Made by a program: the position numbers and the translations under genes
In this document: piece by piece, positions 23,750 to 35,900 of the stretch
Numbering within the stretch: the stretch's first letter is position 1
How the letters are laid out: the number at the start of each line of letters is the position of its first letter
The notes under the pieces: model-generated
The model's input: the letters and a program-made list of their open reading frames with translations, nothing else
What the model was told of the DNA's origin: nothing
The model's database searches: none
NCBI GenBank assembly: GCA_020310875.1
Contig: CM035415.1
Coordinates: forward strand, 198,077,932 to 198,141,931
DNA length: 64,000 bases
Origin: Ceratopteris richardii
Lineage: Eukaryota; Streptophyta; Polypodiopsida; Polypodiales; Pteridaceae
Reading direction: 5' to 3'

Positions 23750-24641
23750 TGTTGCAGAGCTAAGAACAGCAAAAGGCAGAGAAAAAGTTGGGCCCCAAAA
23801 TTTTTCCGATTCAAACATTTTATTTTTTGTATCATATTCATTTTGTAACATATTTTCCGATGTAAATGCACTAGAGGAGTTCTCTAGATGCATACCCATG
23901 GAGATTAGTAGCTTACCCATGCAAATTAGTAGGAAATTAACCTTTTAGTGAATAAAGTACCGATCTCTTGTGTGAAAGGACCATTTTTAGGGCACATGTA
24001 TATAAGTCAAATTGTGACTCTTTGTAAAGACTTTTTGCCGTTGTGAGAATCAAGAGCACAAAATTTCGAATTTGTGTCTTCTCCTCTTTGTATCATCTTC
24101 TTTGTGAGCTTGTATGCATGTGTATTTCTTGAAAAGAGTGTTAGGAAGTGTTGTCTAGCCATGAAAGTGTTTATTTACTATTGTTAAGGTGTGTGTGAAG
24201 TGTAGGAAGTGCTGAAGTGTAGGAAGGTCATTCCTACGACTCAGTATTTTGCTCATAACTTGAAGCAAAAGTGTCAAAATTGAGTGAAAATACAACGATT
24301 GGATGCTTCTTCACGAGAGCTTCGAAATGCATATGTTGTTTCCTATATTCGGAGTTTGGAGCTGAAAGAAAAGCTCAATTTACTATTGGATGCTGCTCCA
24401 AGTATCGCAACACCATAACTAACTGTTGAAGCTTGTTTGGAATAGTATTAGCCTTGTTTGCACTCTTTGGGAAGCTCATTTGCATTGATCATCATTTGAA
24501 TGCATGTCTTCATACACTCGGCTAGGTTTTGATACTCCTCGGATTGATAAATAAAGCGTAAATCCCCACTATATGCACTTGAGGGGGATCGAGGTATAGT
24601 CTCTTTCCCCACAAGTCCCTGGGTTTATCCTTAGGTACACA
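23750..24641 (+). repeat. Gypsy-2 3' LTR
   Basis: TGTTGCAG...GGTACACA, about 892 bp, highly similar to 11878-12761 over its full length with scattered substitutions. Followed by TSD copy atgac and then the continuation of the Copia-C polyprotein. Confidence 0.93.
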
Positions 24642-26458
24642 ATGACTATAGAAAGCTTGCTAAGGACAATCAAAAGAAGAAGGAATCCGACATGACTATT
24701 GCTGAAAATTCAGTAAATGCAAAGAATGATGAAGCTAACATGTCTCAAGATTTTTGAGCATGTGTTGTTACATGTCATTATGATGCAGCTTTGCATTCTA
24801 GATGTATGGTTGTGAGTGATAGTGATTTGGATTGGTTCTTTGATAGTGGTTCTTTAAAGCACATAACTTCATGCAAAAGGTCTTTTGCATCTTTAAAAGA
24901 TGCACCCAAAGGAGCACATGTTATCCTATCATTGGAGTATGAGAAATTGGGCTCTCATAGGGCTTAAGGCTACAAATGGAGGTGTGATTCTCTTGACAAA
25001 TGCATTGTATGTGCCTAGTATCAAGAAGAACTTAATTTCAATTTGGTTGATTGCCAAATCTAGACTTCATGTACACTTTGTTGATGATATTGTATGGTTC
25101 ATGATTTCAACAATGGTGATATTATTGTGATGTCCGATACATTATGTAATGGTTTGTATTGCATGGATACATACAAGAGGGCTGCCTCAAATGCCTTGGT
25201 TGCTTATACTTCTTCCTTGGCTGAAATGGAGCTTTGGCATGCTTGTTTTGGTCAGTTGAACTTTAATTGTTTGCTTTACTTGCAAGAAGGACATGGTTAT
25301 TGGTTTTTCAACACTTGAGTCCATTGAAAAGCATGCATATGAATGTTGCATTCTTGGAAAAATGCATCATGCTTCTTTTCCAAAAGATAGTCATACACAC
25401 ACACTACAAGAAAATTGCAACTTGTTCATAGTGATGTATGTGGTCTCATCAAGAATCCATATTTTGGGAAGCATGTATGTTTTGTTGCCTTCATTGATGA
25501 TGCTACTTGCTATACATGGGTGTATCCTATGAAAGCAAAGAATGAGGTATTTTCTTGCTTCAAGGCATTTTTAGCTATGGTTGAAAACTTTTCTTCACAC
25601 AAGCTTTTGACTCTATGCATAGATCGTGGTGGTGAATACATGTCACACAAGTTTAATGCTTTTCTTCATGAAAGAGGTATTTCACACCAATTTATGATGC
25701 CATATACACCTCAAAAAAATGGTGTTGTCGAGCGTAAAAATAGAACACTCATTGAAATGGCACAATGTATGGTTAAAGGAAAGCACTTTCCTGATAAGTT
25801 TTGGATGGAAGTGATCATGTGTGCAAATTATGTGTTGAATCAATGCCCTAAAAAAGCATTGAGAGTCATCACTCCTTATTAATCTTGGAATGGACATAAG
25901 ACTATGCTTATTCATATGCGCGTGTTTGGTTGTTTGGCATATGCTCTTGTGCCATCACAACAACGTCACAAACTTGATGATAAGGTGAAGAGATGTATAT
26001 TTGTTGGTTATAGTGCTTAAAGTAAGGGATATCATTTTTATCATCCATTGATGAACAAAATTATTGTGAATTGAGATATGGTATTTGCTAAAAATTCAGT
26101 TTTCCCTCTACTTGAATGCAAAAAACAGCCAACAGTTAGCTCACAACATGTGTTCGATACACTCATGCCTTTTTTCCAAAATGGTGCATTTGATTATGGT
26201 CATGTAGAAGACCAGCCAATTGAGGCTCAAAGGCTGAAAACTTCTAGTAAAATAGAGCTGAAAATGCAGAGAATTTCTAGCCAAGCATGGCTAAAATTTT
26301 TTAGCAAAAAATTGTTAGAACTATGGAAATTTCGAGCCACATATGGCTGAATACTTGCATCAAAATATGGATGAAAATGAGCATGAAATTCAGCCCACAC
26401 ATGATATACATGTTGAAGATGTATTAGATAATGAAAACATGTATATCAAGATAGCAAA
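24642..26458 (+). pseudogene. Copia-C protease and integrase
   Basis: Continues the Copia-C frame after Gypsy-2. The protease active site LDWFFDSGSLKHIT is at about 24,822-24,866; TNALYVPSIKKNLIS near 25,000; the GAG-pre-integrase motif ELWHACFGQLNF near 25,230. In integrase all three catalytic residues are visible in 25415-25882: LVHSDVCG, LCIDRGGEY and KNGVVERKNRTL. KRCIFVGY and the C-terminal part follow to about 26,200. Several stops (for example at 24,757, 24,965, 25,880 and 26,018) and frameshifts disable it. 26,200-26,458 is a decayed linker. Confidence 0.88.
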
Positions 26459-27443
26459 TTGATTGCACCCTTACTTAGTAGAACAAGATCAAGATCTCAC
26501 CATGCATCAAGTAATTTTGTGGATTATTCTCTTATTGCAACAACATGTAATGAAGAGCCACATACTTTTGAATATGCATGTGATGATCCACAATGGATGA
26601 GCGCTATGCAATCAGAAATGGATTCAATACATAGGAATGGTACTTGGGAGTTGTGTCAATTGCCAAAAGGAAAAATGTCATTTGTAGAAAGTGGGTTTAC
26701 AAGATTAAGAGAAAGAAAAACTTGACATTCTTATGGCTGATTTGCAGCATATGTTTGATGCCACTTATCTTGGTCTTTTGAGCTACTATCTTGGCATCCA
26801 GTTTGTATCCGTTGAGGGGTGAATTGTTATGCATCAAGCAAAGTATGTTGAAAAACTACTTCAACGTTTTGACTTTGAAGATTGCAAGCCAGTTTCCACA
26901 CCAATTGAGATAGGATTTAGGTTCTCAGTTGAGGATTCTAGTGATGCATTTGACACTTCTCTTTATCAGCAAGTTGTGGGATGCCTTATATATGCATGCA
27001 ACACAAGGTCAGATATAGAATATGAAGTTTCCCAGTTGAGTTGCTTCATGCATAGCCCTGACACTAAGCATTGGCAAGGAGTGAAATGTGTGTTTAGATA
27101 TCTCAAAGGCACTTTGAGCTTAGGTATCTTTTATGGAAGAGATATGCAGCCATGCTTGCATGGTTTTATAAATAGTGATTGGTTGGTTGTTATGATACTT
27201 GCATGTCCACTAGTGGTAATTGCTTTTTCCTTAGAGAATCATGCATATCTTGGTTGATTAAGAAGAAAGCTATAGTGGCAACATCGGGTTTTGAAGCTGA
27301 GTATGGGGAAGTTTTCACAACTACAATGGAGTGTATATGGCTTAAATGCATATTTATGGATCTTTGCATGGAGATTGATGCTGCTACACATATTTTGATA
27401 GTCAGAGTGCATTGGCTATTGCATGAAACCCATTGTTTCATTC
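26459..27443 (+). pseudogene. Copia-C reverse transcriptase-RNase H, catalytic core deleted
   Basis: The RT start is visible (EPHTFEYACDDPQWMSAMQSE, then NGTWELCQLPKGK). At about 26,725 the sequence jumps to LMADLQHMFDATYLGLLSYY, normally downstream of YVDD, so the catalytic motif and most of the palm are deleted. The thumb/connection follows (HQAKYVEKLLQRFDFEDC, then VVGCLIYACNTRSDIEYEVS and RYLKGTLSLGIFY), then frameshifted RNase H (AEYGEVFTTTMECIWLK and a DSQSALAIA-like segment). It is cut at 27443 by the NA-3 LTR, with TSD cattc at 27439-27443. Confidence 0.85.
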
Positions 27444-27904
27444 TGTTGAACATAAAATATATATATCTTGGAACCACTCTTTTTTCATCATCATTTGTAC
27501 CTTTTTCTACCTTTCATTCAGTTAATAAAGCACTCTTGTATAGGTGTGTGTGAGTGCCACACTAGAGAATAAGTGGGATTCATTCTCCTTTCAGTTGAGA
27601 AATCCCACATAGCATGCTTTTTTGCCATTTTGTATATAAAGAGGTCTCCACCTCTTCTTTTAGGGAGAACTTTTTGAGAAGTAATGAGATAATGCTAGTT
27701 TGTAGATAGACTCTTGCTCTCTTTTGTCGTCATGATGTGCATGTGTGCTTGTTCTCTTCTTGTCTAACGCTTGTGACACGTTGATGTATGATTATGTCGT
27801 TATTATGCTTGTGATTACGATTAGGTGCATCATTTGTGATTCTTATGTTGTATCTTCTTGTTAATAACGTTGTTAATCATACGTTGACGAAGTGCCATTA
27901 CGTC
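27444..27904 (+). repeat. NA-3 5' LTR, truncated
   Basis: Starts TGTTGAACATAAAATAT and follows the 3' LTR nearly base for base to ...ccattacgtc at 27904. The last ~87 bp of the 3' LTR are then absent here. A TATATAAA box lies at 27633-27640, with gaggtctccacctcttc downstream. It inserts into Copia-C RNase H. Confidence 0.85.
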
Positions 27905-29271
27905 AGGAGTTTGATCTGTGGCCTTATGAGGATCTGTTTGCAATTTTTTTGCGTGAAGATGTTGGCACACCACATTGCCTTCGTAAATACAGGGAATGTA
28001 ACGCCTCTGGAAGGACGATTGGTCACTACTGTGCTTCAAACGGCATAAAGTCAATGATGTGTTTGGGGTTTTCCAAGCAGGCTTTGGATCTGAAATGTGT
28101 TTCGCTCTGATATTATGTTGTTGTATAGAGGAATCATGTGTACATATGCAACTCGAGCGCAAAGGCATACATCCGAATGAGTCTCTGCTTCTCACCATAG
28201 ACTATGATAGGCACACCTCGGACAGTCTCGTATAGTTATTTTGAGGCACATAATCCTTACCTGCATGCAAATAGTGAGTTTCTTTGCAGAAGCTAGAGGA
28301 TACTAGGATATGTGCAAAGAAACAAGAAATTGATAATACTGAGATAACATGATCAGATTATGGACTTATCCCCTGATGCATCCTACAGTGAGCACTAAAT
28401 CGGGAGTGGCCTCAACTTCTTGGATGGACTCTTAGGTTGGCAATGGTAGGTTTCCTAAGCTGCTGATAGAACGCCTTGACAAATATTTTACCCTTTACAA
28501 ATCAACTTATGCACAAGAATGAGAGCAGGAGTGAGTCGAAAAGGAGGGAAAAATATGCTTCTGACTCTCGTATCTGATTGTTAAATCAAGGATAAGAGTT
28601 GCCTGATTGCTTTTCTAGATCTACAGGAACGGCAAGCCATTACCATGCCTACCACCGCTGATAGTTATAGTGAAGCCGAAAAGTTGAAAACGCAGCGGAA
28701 AAGAGGATAGAACTTGAAGTGTCATGACACATAGGATTAAGACCTGCATCTATTTGTATAGAAAGGAATGGACTTTGATTGTTTGCTTTCGGAAGTTGCT
28801 ACCTGTAGCAGCAACGAATAGGTTACAAAACTCTCAATGTGGTCATGTATTTCAGAGAGGTTTGGCTTTGGAAAGAGCTGGGGAGGTTTGGGTAAGGTGG
28901 TTTACAAAAAGTATTTGAAGGGTTGTAGTCATGGTAAAGGAATCCTAAAGAGTGACTTGTGACCTGTTGCATAAAGGTGAAGATTGTCACATAGCTAAGG
29001 TTACAAGAGATTCATCAGTCAAGAGGTTTCTTCGACATCTTGAATATGAGGGTAGCATTGGGTGAGGTCTAGTTAAGCTGCAGTTCAAAAACTATAATTT
29101 TGTTCAAAATCTCTATGTACAACCTATAATTTGGTCCATCTGTGTTATCATGTATTCACACAAATACCATAGTCGCTGATCACATTAGAACTTTACTGGT
29201 AAGTCAAGTCGATGGCTCTACTGGTTGGATCTTATGAGCTTGCCCTACCCCTTGAGGTTAAAATTCAAGGT
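27905..29271 (+). other. NA-3 left internal region, nothing recognised
   Basis: Spacer between the truncated LTR and the Gypsy-1 insertion point. No PBS, gag or repeat array is visible. A short open stretch at about 27,895-28,110 encodes a Cys-containing peptide (YRECNASGRTIGHYCASNG) that I do not recognise; it could be a captured host fragment or chance. Stops are frequent elsewhere. The last five bases (29267-29271, aaggt) are the Gypsy-1 TSD. Confidence 0.4.
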
Positions 29272-30069
29272 TGTTAGTAGTAGTCAAGGAACTGAAGGAC
29301 TCACAAGGCAAGGAAGCTTACGAAGGGAGTCAGAGCGAAGAGAAGGCACAAGCAGATAGAGTAGTCAACGACGATCTGGCAAGTAGGCCAGCAAGGAAGC
29401 TTACGACGGGAGTCAGAGCAAAGAGAAGGCACAAGCAGACAGAGTAGTCAACGACGATCTGGCAAGTAGGCCATTATTTTTTCAGGAAACTAAAGCATAT
29501 CAAAGATGTGGACACACAAGGAGAAGGAGCAAGTAGGGAGCTCGAAGATGTGTATGTCAAATCGTTAGAAGAAATCCCTACAACAATAGTGATTTTCATC
29601 ACTAAAAGCCATTGTAGATACCATTTCATATTTTTGTAGCTCCATTTTGTGCAAGCCAAGGAGTCCTTGAGCTTGAGGAGCATTCGAAGTAGCTACCTAC
29701 CAATTTTCATAATTTTTAGACTTCGTTTGAGTCTTCAAATAGGCCCTAGAACCTAATTTTTAACTAGGCCAGACACTAGGTCTAGACACGGCCAAAACCT
29801 AGTCAAAAACTATAAATAGAGCTAGAGAGCTCATTTTTGAGGTTAGCTTGTAATTGATTTGAACTTGTGTGAGCTTTTTGGAAGTAATCTAAAGAACTCC
29901 ATTGCTTCTCACTCTTTGTCTTACCTTGTGTGCGCGTGTATGTATGTGTGTGCATGTTAGTGTGCTTCTCACTCACGCACTTGTGCCTTCACTTGCTCGA
30001 GGTCATCATACCATCCTCACGTCTTCCCGGATTGACATTAAAGGAGGTGCTACTCATCACTGAGCTACA
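29272..30069 (+). repeat. Gypsy-1 5' LTR with 83-bp internal duplication
   Basis: TGTTAGTAG...GAGCTACA. An 83-bp unit is tandemly duplicated at 29308-29390 and 29391-29473, also present in the 3' LTR, so it predates insertion. TATAAATA at 29811-29818 is the likely core promoter. The part from about 29,510 onward is closely related to the NA-AB LTR; the first ~230 bp are not. Confidence 0.93.
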
Positions 30070-30077
30070 CCAAATTT

Positions 30078-30094
30078 TGGTGTTGTTGCTAGGG
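30078..30094 (+). promoter_or_regulatory. Gypsy-1 primer binding site, decayed
   Basis: TGGTGTTGTTGCTAGGG differs from the tRNA-Asp PBS TGGCGCCGTTGCCGGGG at five positions, all C-to-T or G-to-A. This is the pattern expected from deamination of methylated cytosines. Confidence 0.8.
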
Positions 30095-31857
30095 ATCGAG
30101 CTTTGAGGACGAGCGTGTGATGGCAAGACGTAGAGTTGAGACGTTGGCGTTGTAGGTAATTTCTTTAATTTTCTTATTTTTCTCTTTCTTATCTTACCAT
30201 CATCATCATCATCATCATCCTCTCCATGTCCGATCTCCATCTCCATCATCGTGAAGAATTTCAGTTTTTTTATCATATCACCTTCTCCCTTCCATTTCCT
30301 TCATTCCACTTGTGAGAGAGAGTGAGAGAGCGAATTGTGTGCATTGCTTTTTTGCATATTTTGTGAGTGATCTTGCAGGTACAGCTGTATCAACCCTCTA
30401 GCAGGCTACGTAGGTACGAAAAAGTTCAAAACTGTCTCTGTGTCGCCGACCTCTGTCGATCGCGATCGACAGAAATTTTTGCCTTCTGGTAAAACAAAGT
30501 ACACCACCATGACATACACAAGGAGCACATTCCAAATCACTAAAAAAAACTAAAAAATTCCGTGTTTCTCTGTCAATCGCGACCGACACCATCGATTGCG
30601 ATTGATAGCCACGATCGACAGATTTTGTCGATCGCGACCGACTGACCCTGTCAATCACGACTGACACCATCAATCGCGATCGACAGCCACGATCGACACC
30701 TCTATCAGTCACGATTGACACCGTCGATCGCGACCGATTGAATTTTGACGATTGATTGAATTTTTTGCGTTGCCACGTGTCCATCGCGACGGACACATCC
30801 CCGATCGACTGAAATTACGGCGAAAATCCCAGAAAACGTGTCGATCGTGATTGACACCATCGATCGCGATTGATAGAACTCACGACCAACTCTGTCGATC
30901 GCGATTGACGTGTCGATCGCGACCGACAGGCCCGATGGACACCTCTGTCAATCACGATTGACAGGCTTTTTCGGCCAAATTTCTAGGGTTTTCTCTTGCA
31001 TGTTTTTGGGGTAATTTTTGGCATACTTATCAAACAATTAGTGATTTGTGAGGTCCCTACAAGTGTGTCTTGAGAAAAATCAGGTGAACTGATAGCCTGA
31101 TTGAGCCCTATTTTAACTCCAAGACCCTGATCTATCATAACTCCCTCATACGAAATCAGTCTACTGTGATTCTTGTTTTGTTGGAAAGCTCGTGGGGAGT
31201 ACAACCAAAACTTCCACTGGTTACGGTAAATTTAATATCAGGATTATTAGATATCCTATTTTGAAGTAACCATACTTAGGGGGAACAAAACCAAGGGATC
31301 TCTAGGATTGTTTGCAATAGAGTCAGGGGACATAATTGATATCCAAATTACATGCATGAAAGTGATCTGTCTGTCATTTGAATTTAGGTCTTGAGCTAAC
31401 TTTGGGACTTTCATAGGTCCACTGAGAGCTCTTGAAGGCATCCAAGGCAAGGGCTTTTTGCAAGCTTGAGAATCGGGTTCTCGAGCACTAAAGAACAAGG
31501 GATCAGCAAGAAAGGTCGGAATATTCTCAACTCCCTTTGTCAATTCCTAGCTTAGGCTAAGTTCGAGTAGTGCTAGGAGTAAGTTAGGAAAACAATAGGC
31601 ACGTGACAAGTCAAAGACTATCTAAGAAATCAAGTTCAAGAGATAACATGTGTGTGACCGATAACTTTAAAGGAAAAGAACTTAACATGGAACGATCAAC
31701 TTAAAGTGCAGAAAATCAAATAAAATATTCCTGACGACGCGATATCAGACAAGATCATAAACACGATAACACACTAAAAAAGACTCAAGTGACTGACACC
31801 AATTGATCGGCAACGAGGTTGCACTTTGGGCAAAAATTGGTCTACTTAATTAGGCAT
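30095..31857 (+). repeat. Gypsy-1 leader with CGATCGCGATCGACA-type array (about 30,440-30,965)
   Basis: The leader begins with the same segment as NA-AB (gaggacgagcg...gatgg...gacgttgg) and a (cat)n run at 30,199-30,220. From 30,440 to 30,965 it is dominated by variants of cgatcgcgatcgaca, tcgatcgcgaccgac and atcgcgattgac, many perfect or near palindromes (cgatcgcgatcg). Several copies look deaminated (caatcacgattgaca). The remaining 0.9 kb to gag has no recognised feature. Minus-strand frames here (for example 30398-30796) are repeat translations. Confidence 0.85.
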
Positions 31858-32352
31858 ATGAACCTTAGATCAGGACGACATCTAGTAAGAGAAAGACAAA
31901 GTCTTAGGTCTTCAGAGGCTAGCGTTAATCATATTGCTAGGTCTTGGGCCCAGCAGTTGAGCCACCACTCGCATTACCCTAGCTCTGAAACTAGTGAATC
32001 AGAGATGTCTCAAGGTATGGACAGACCTACAGGAAGTTCGAGTGTGCCATATCTGTATAGGGTGGAAGGCCCCTACAAGACACAGCTGGAATACCTTAGG
32101 ACCAACCGATTAGGTGCTAGCATCTATGAGGATGGCCTAGGAAGATCTGTGGTCCAGATTAAAAACCCTGACCAATCCATTGGACTAGAACACCCAGCTG
32201 TCAAGTTTGAAAATGGAGCATACCTGGACAGAGAGGGAACCATATATGTAGTCACCAGTCACCCAGATAGGACAGACGAATTCGGAAATGTGATCCCAGA
32301 AACGGACATAGGTGACCTAGAGCAAGGAGACATGGGTATAGAACCTAGAACC
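31858..32352 (+). pseudogene. Gypsy-1 gag, N-terminal part
   Basis: The start is taken at ATG 31858 (MNLRSGRHLVRERQSLRSSE), matching the Gypsy-2 gag start, although the frame is open somewhat further upstream. It contains EGPYKTQLEYLRTNRLGASI, SIGLEHPAVKFENGAYLDRE and TIYVVTSHPDRTDEFGN. It is open to 32,352, where the LARD LTR fragment begins; the residues after PRTPT in this frame are LARD-derived. Gag resumes at 38,922. Confidence 0.88.
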
Positions 32353-32895
32353 CCCACACGCATGCAAATCCATACACCAAGACCAACGCCATTGCACACA
32401 AGGAGGCAAGAGAGTAACAAATGACACCTTGGCCAAGGCCATGGCCAAGGGACCTCCCCTTACAAAATGAGCTCCTCCTTATATAAGAGAGGAGGAGGAA
32501 TCCGTTCAATACAAGTGGCCAAAGGCTTCATTAACTAAAGATGTTCTAAAAAAAGGTAGGTAGTTGATAAAATCAAAAAAGAGAATCTTCCTAGAGAGAG
32601 AGCATTTGCACGTATCCAAAAGTGAGCTCTCTTTTTGAAACTAAGGCAAGAATTCAAAAAAGGAGTCTTTTACAAAAAAGAAGGGAAAGGTTGAGTTTTT
32701 ATGGGTTTTCTCACATAAATAAGTAAGCAGGAGTTCCTATGAAGAAACTTATTTACAAGAGGGAAAAGTGGGAAATTTGGGAGACTGTCACACAAGGCCT
32801 TGAGTATTCAAGTATCCTTAACTCCAAGGTAGGCCTCCCAGTACTCCATAGCCTTCATAGCTTCATAGGCCTTTCATAACTTCACGGTTCCAACA
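32353..32895 (-). repeat. LARD 3' LTR, truncated
   Basis: Matches 38356-38921 closely, with about 29 bp missing near 32,432. About 160-180 bp of the outer end present in the right LTR are absent. On the plus strand it ends ggttccaaca at 32895, next to the PPT. The shared cattaactaaag and agagagagcatttgcacg segments are within. Confidence 0.9.
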
Positions 32896-32931
32896 CCCTC
32901 CCCCTCCTAGACTTTGTCGTCCTCGACAAAG
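32896..32931 (-). promoter_or_regulatory. LARD polypurine tract and pre-PPT hairpin
   Basis: On the minus strand the hairpin CTTTGTCGAGGACGACAAAG (32912-32931) has an 8-bp perfect stem CTTTGTCG/CGACAAAG around AGGA. It is followed by TCTA and GGAGGGGGAGGG (32896-32907), the PPT. The identical 20-mer precedes the NA-3 PPT at 60189-60208. Confidence 0.85.
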
Positions 32932-35900
32932 CTAAGAGAAGAGCATACATAGCGGCACAGACCCAAGGTAGAGTCTTTCAAGTCTGAAAAATCTTTCAAG
33001 TCTTCAAAATCTGCAAGTCTGCCAAGCTTCAAGCTGCAAGTCTTCAGTCTTTACTTCAAGCTGCAAATCTTCAATCTTTAGAGCTGAGCAACACACTCCC
33101 CTTGGGGGGAAGTCAACCCAGCATGTATCCAAATTTATAAGTCTTCAAGTCTTTCAGGCCTACAATGCTGAGCGACACAATCCCCTTGGGGGGCAGTCAG
33201 CCCAGCCGCCTTCCCATGTGCCTTCACTCAAAGCTCCAATACCTGAAAATTAAACATACACAACAAGTAAACTGATTTTTGAAAGGAAGCAACCAAAAAG
33301 AATGTTAATTCCATTTTTAGTTTCCACTTCAGGGGGCATCCATTGCCACAAGACTTGCTCTATTAGAGAGAAGTTTGCATGAAAAACCGTCTTGCTCCTG
33401 CAAAGAAAAGAAAAAACCATAGTCCCAAAACAAGGAGTTCTTATCTGTCCCTTATGTCTCAATGATTCCATACTCTGTTATTTTCAAGTGAGAGTGGGAC
33501 ATTTTGTAATGTAAAGCATGAGATGAATGTAGCCTATGGTCCTGCCATCATTTATACTAAGCTTCTAGTCAATCAAGCTTGCAATTTAACATGAGTGTTC
33601 TGTGCTCATAAAATCAATAGACAATAGTGCAACTTTATGAGTCCTATCATTTTACAAGCATTCATGAGATTCCAACAACTTATCCAACTCTCTTCTTGCA
33701 AGGCATAGTAGCAAATCATCCATAGGAGGTAAGAAGAATATGCCGAAGGTCTAAATGTGTTGGTCTGTAATGAATTTAAGCCTTAAATGAGGAATGTGGA
33801 ACTAGAGAGTCATTCCCTAGCAAAAAACAATCCCTCAAACCTTTGTGACTTTCATACTTAGTACAGAACAGGTCTGAATCCACACAGTGGCTCCTTATGG
33901 CCAACAGCTTTACTAGGACAAGATAGCTTCAAGAAACTCTTCAATTTTCTGCTTAAAATATTGATCAAGCATTCAAACCCTTAACACAGAGAGCATAAAC
34001 AGTCCAAGCATTCATGAGATGCCAAAAAATAGAGTTCCTTCTAGGTTTGGTTTTGGTCATCGCAACCAATCACCTGAGACACCCCTAGGAGCAATTTCTT
34101 GCATCTGTCATAAGTCATGATGGTGTTCTATATAGAAACCATATTCAGAGCCCGCCATCAATAGAGTCCATGTGTTATGAAGTGATTAGTCCTTCAATCA
34201 AGCTATATATAGACTGGTCGAGTCATTCTAATATAGCAATGGTAAGCCTCTAGGTTTGGGGAGAGAAGCCTTCCCTCAAGCCTGTAGTACTCAAAGTTTT
34301 AGAAATAAATATATTACCAACATTATGCAGATTTTGTTACAATACTACATAGGTTAGACATCAAGACCTCACATCACCATGATTTTCATAGTGCTTTAAA
34401 GCAATGCTGGACTGATTATGACAACAAAAAATGCAAGAGGTATATCATGGTTTAATTGGAACATGAGAGAGTATGGAGACAAGTTACATTCTATTTTCAT
34501 GAAAAGATGACAGTCAAGAGGGGCCCAACACCTATAGAGAACCTTGAAGCATGGTCAGGAAAAACGTACAGTTACACAATCTGAAAGTTACATAAACCAC
34601 TCCTGTGTTCATGGGCAGTCACAACCACTCAGCGATCAATACACAGAACGCCATTCTTATGTTGTTTGTGGCTTCCAAGCCTAAGACACATCCTTCCATG
34701 GGAAATCACAAATTTAGAGAAGATTCCTATTGGCCATATGAATATGCATCAATGCATTTCAAGTCTCCCTCTGAGATCGAAGAGCTCAACAATGTGTGTC
34801 ATGTTCCATGCTACCTGTACATCTATTGAATATGAGAGTAAAGCCTTAATCATAATTGATAGTGAAGATTCATACCGTGGATCAACCCTCCTTTTCCTTC
34901 ACTAAAACATGTATTTCCAAGACACACAAATGCAGATTACATAAACTTCACGAAGTGCCCAAAGGATAGGCCCCCAAAAACCATTACCTTGCCCTTCATC
35001 CTTTGTTTTTGTACACCAACCACAGATTTTTTTTTTCTCATTCTATCATCCACATGTGTAGCCATAGTCAATCATTTTCCTCTGCTTGAGAGAGTTCAAA
35101 GGCTTTGTCTATGGTGAGCAGTCACACAAAAAGAAACCCATACCAACCAACAATAATTAAGCACCATGGTGAGTGGTCCTCGAAACCTTTTGTCAAAGGG
35201 CATTATTCATGCATATGCTCGAGGAGAGTGGAAACAAAGAGTGCACCCGTGCCATGGAGATCTTCATTCGTTTTATGATTAGAGAACTTATGCATTGACT
35301 AAGTAAATAACAGAACCCATCATAAACAATGTGCATAAGCCTATATTTCCGAAAACTTGAAGCTGGACAGATCTAAATGTGATTTGAGCAGAACTAAACT
35401 TCAAAGTGAGCCTTACTGAGTTGAGCTCATCGATACTTCCTTGATCCTGCCATAGAAGAATTAGTAGATCATCATGTAGTAAAGAAAATCTTTATCATTG
35501 ATTTCCCCCCAGAGGCCTGTTAGCAGAAATAGAAAACCAGAAAGGAAGAAAAGGTGGTTCAAGTGCCATCTCCAAATATGGTTCTTCGAGGTGTGACAAG
35601 AAGATGTTATGGTCATAATCCCCCCGTGGGTATTCAAACTGAACCCTAGAATCTCATTAATTACCACCTCATGCTAGAAACAGAGGTTTCATTTGTAAGG
35701 TTAGTGTCATATCAAAGCAAGTAAGCAAAATAAATGCATGTAGAACTACTGGTGTAAGGAGGGGACACATTCCATCATGGGAAGTCATATATCTTGATCA
35801 CACCCTACCTAGTTGCCATGAGACATGATTGGCCCTTTATTTGAACATTATCCTTGGTGTTCCTTGCATGCAAAAAAAAACTCAATTAATACGATGTCTT

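Larger units (their letters stand above)
11878..24641 (+). mobile_element. Gypsy-2, Tat-like Ty3/gypsy element inserted in Copia-C
   Basis: Flanked by TSD atgac at 11873-11877 and 24642-24646. It has LTRs of 884 and 892 bp, a tRNA-Asp PBS, leader and a 5' gag. The remaining pol is missing: at 15458 gag is cut by the inverted Gypsy-2b, and at 23730/23731 Gypsy-2b integrase joins directly to the Gypsy-2 PPT. The simplest history is insertion of Gypsy-2b in gag, then a deletion removing the 5' half of Gypsy-2b and everything from Gypsy-2 gag to its PPT. The two outer LTRs are far more similar to each other than to the Gypsy-2b LTR. Confidence 0.88.

Noticed and set aside
30199..30220. (cat)n microsatellite as a specific feature
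   Set aside because: A short simple repeat shared with the NA-AB leader; useful only as evidence of leader homology.
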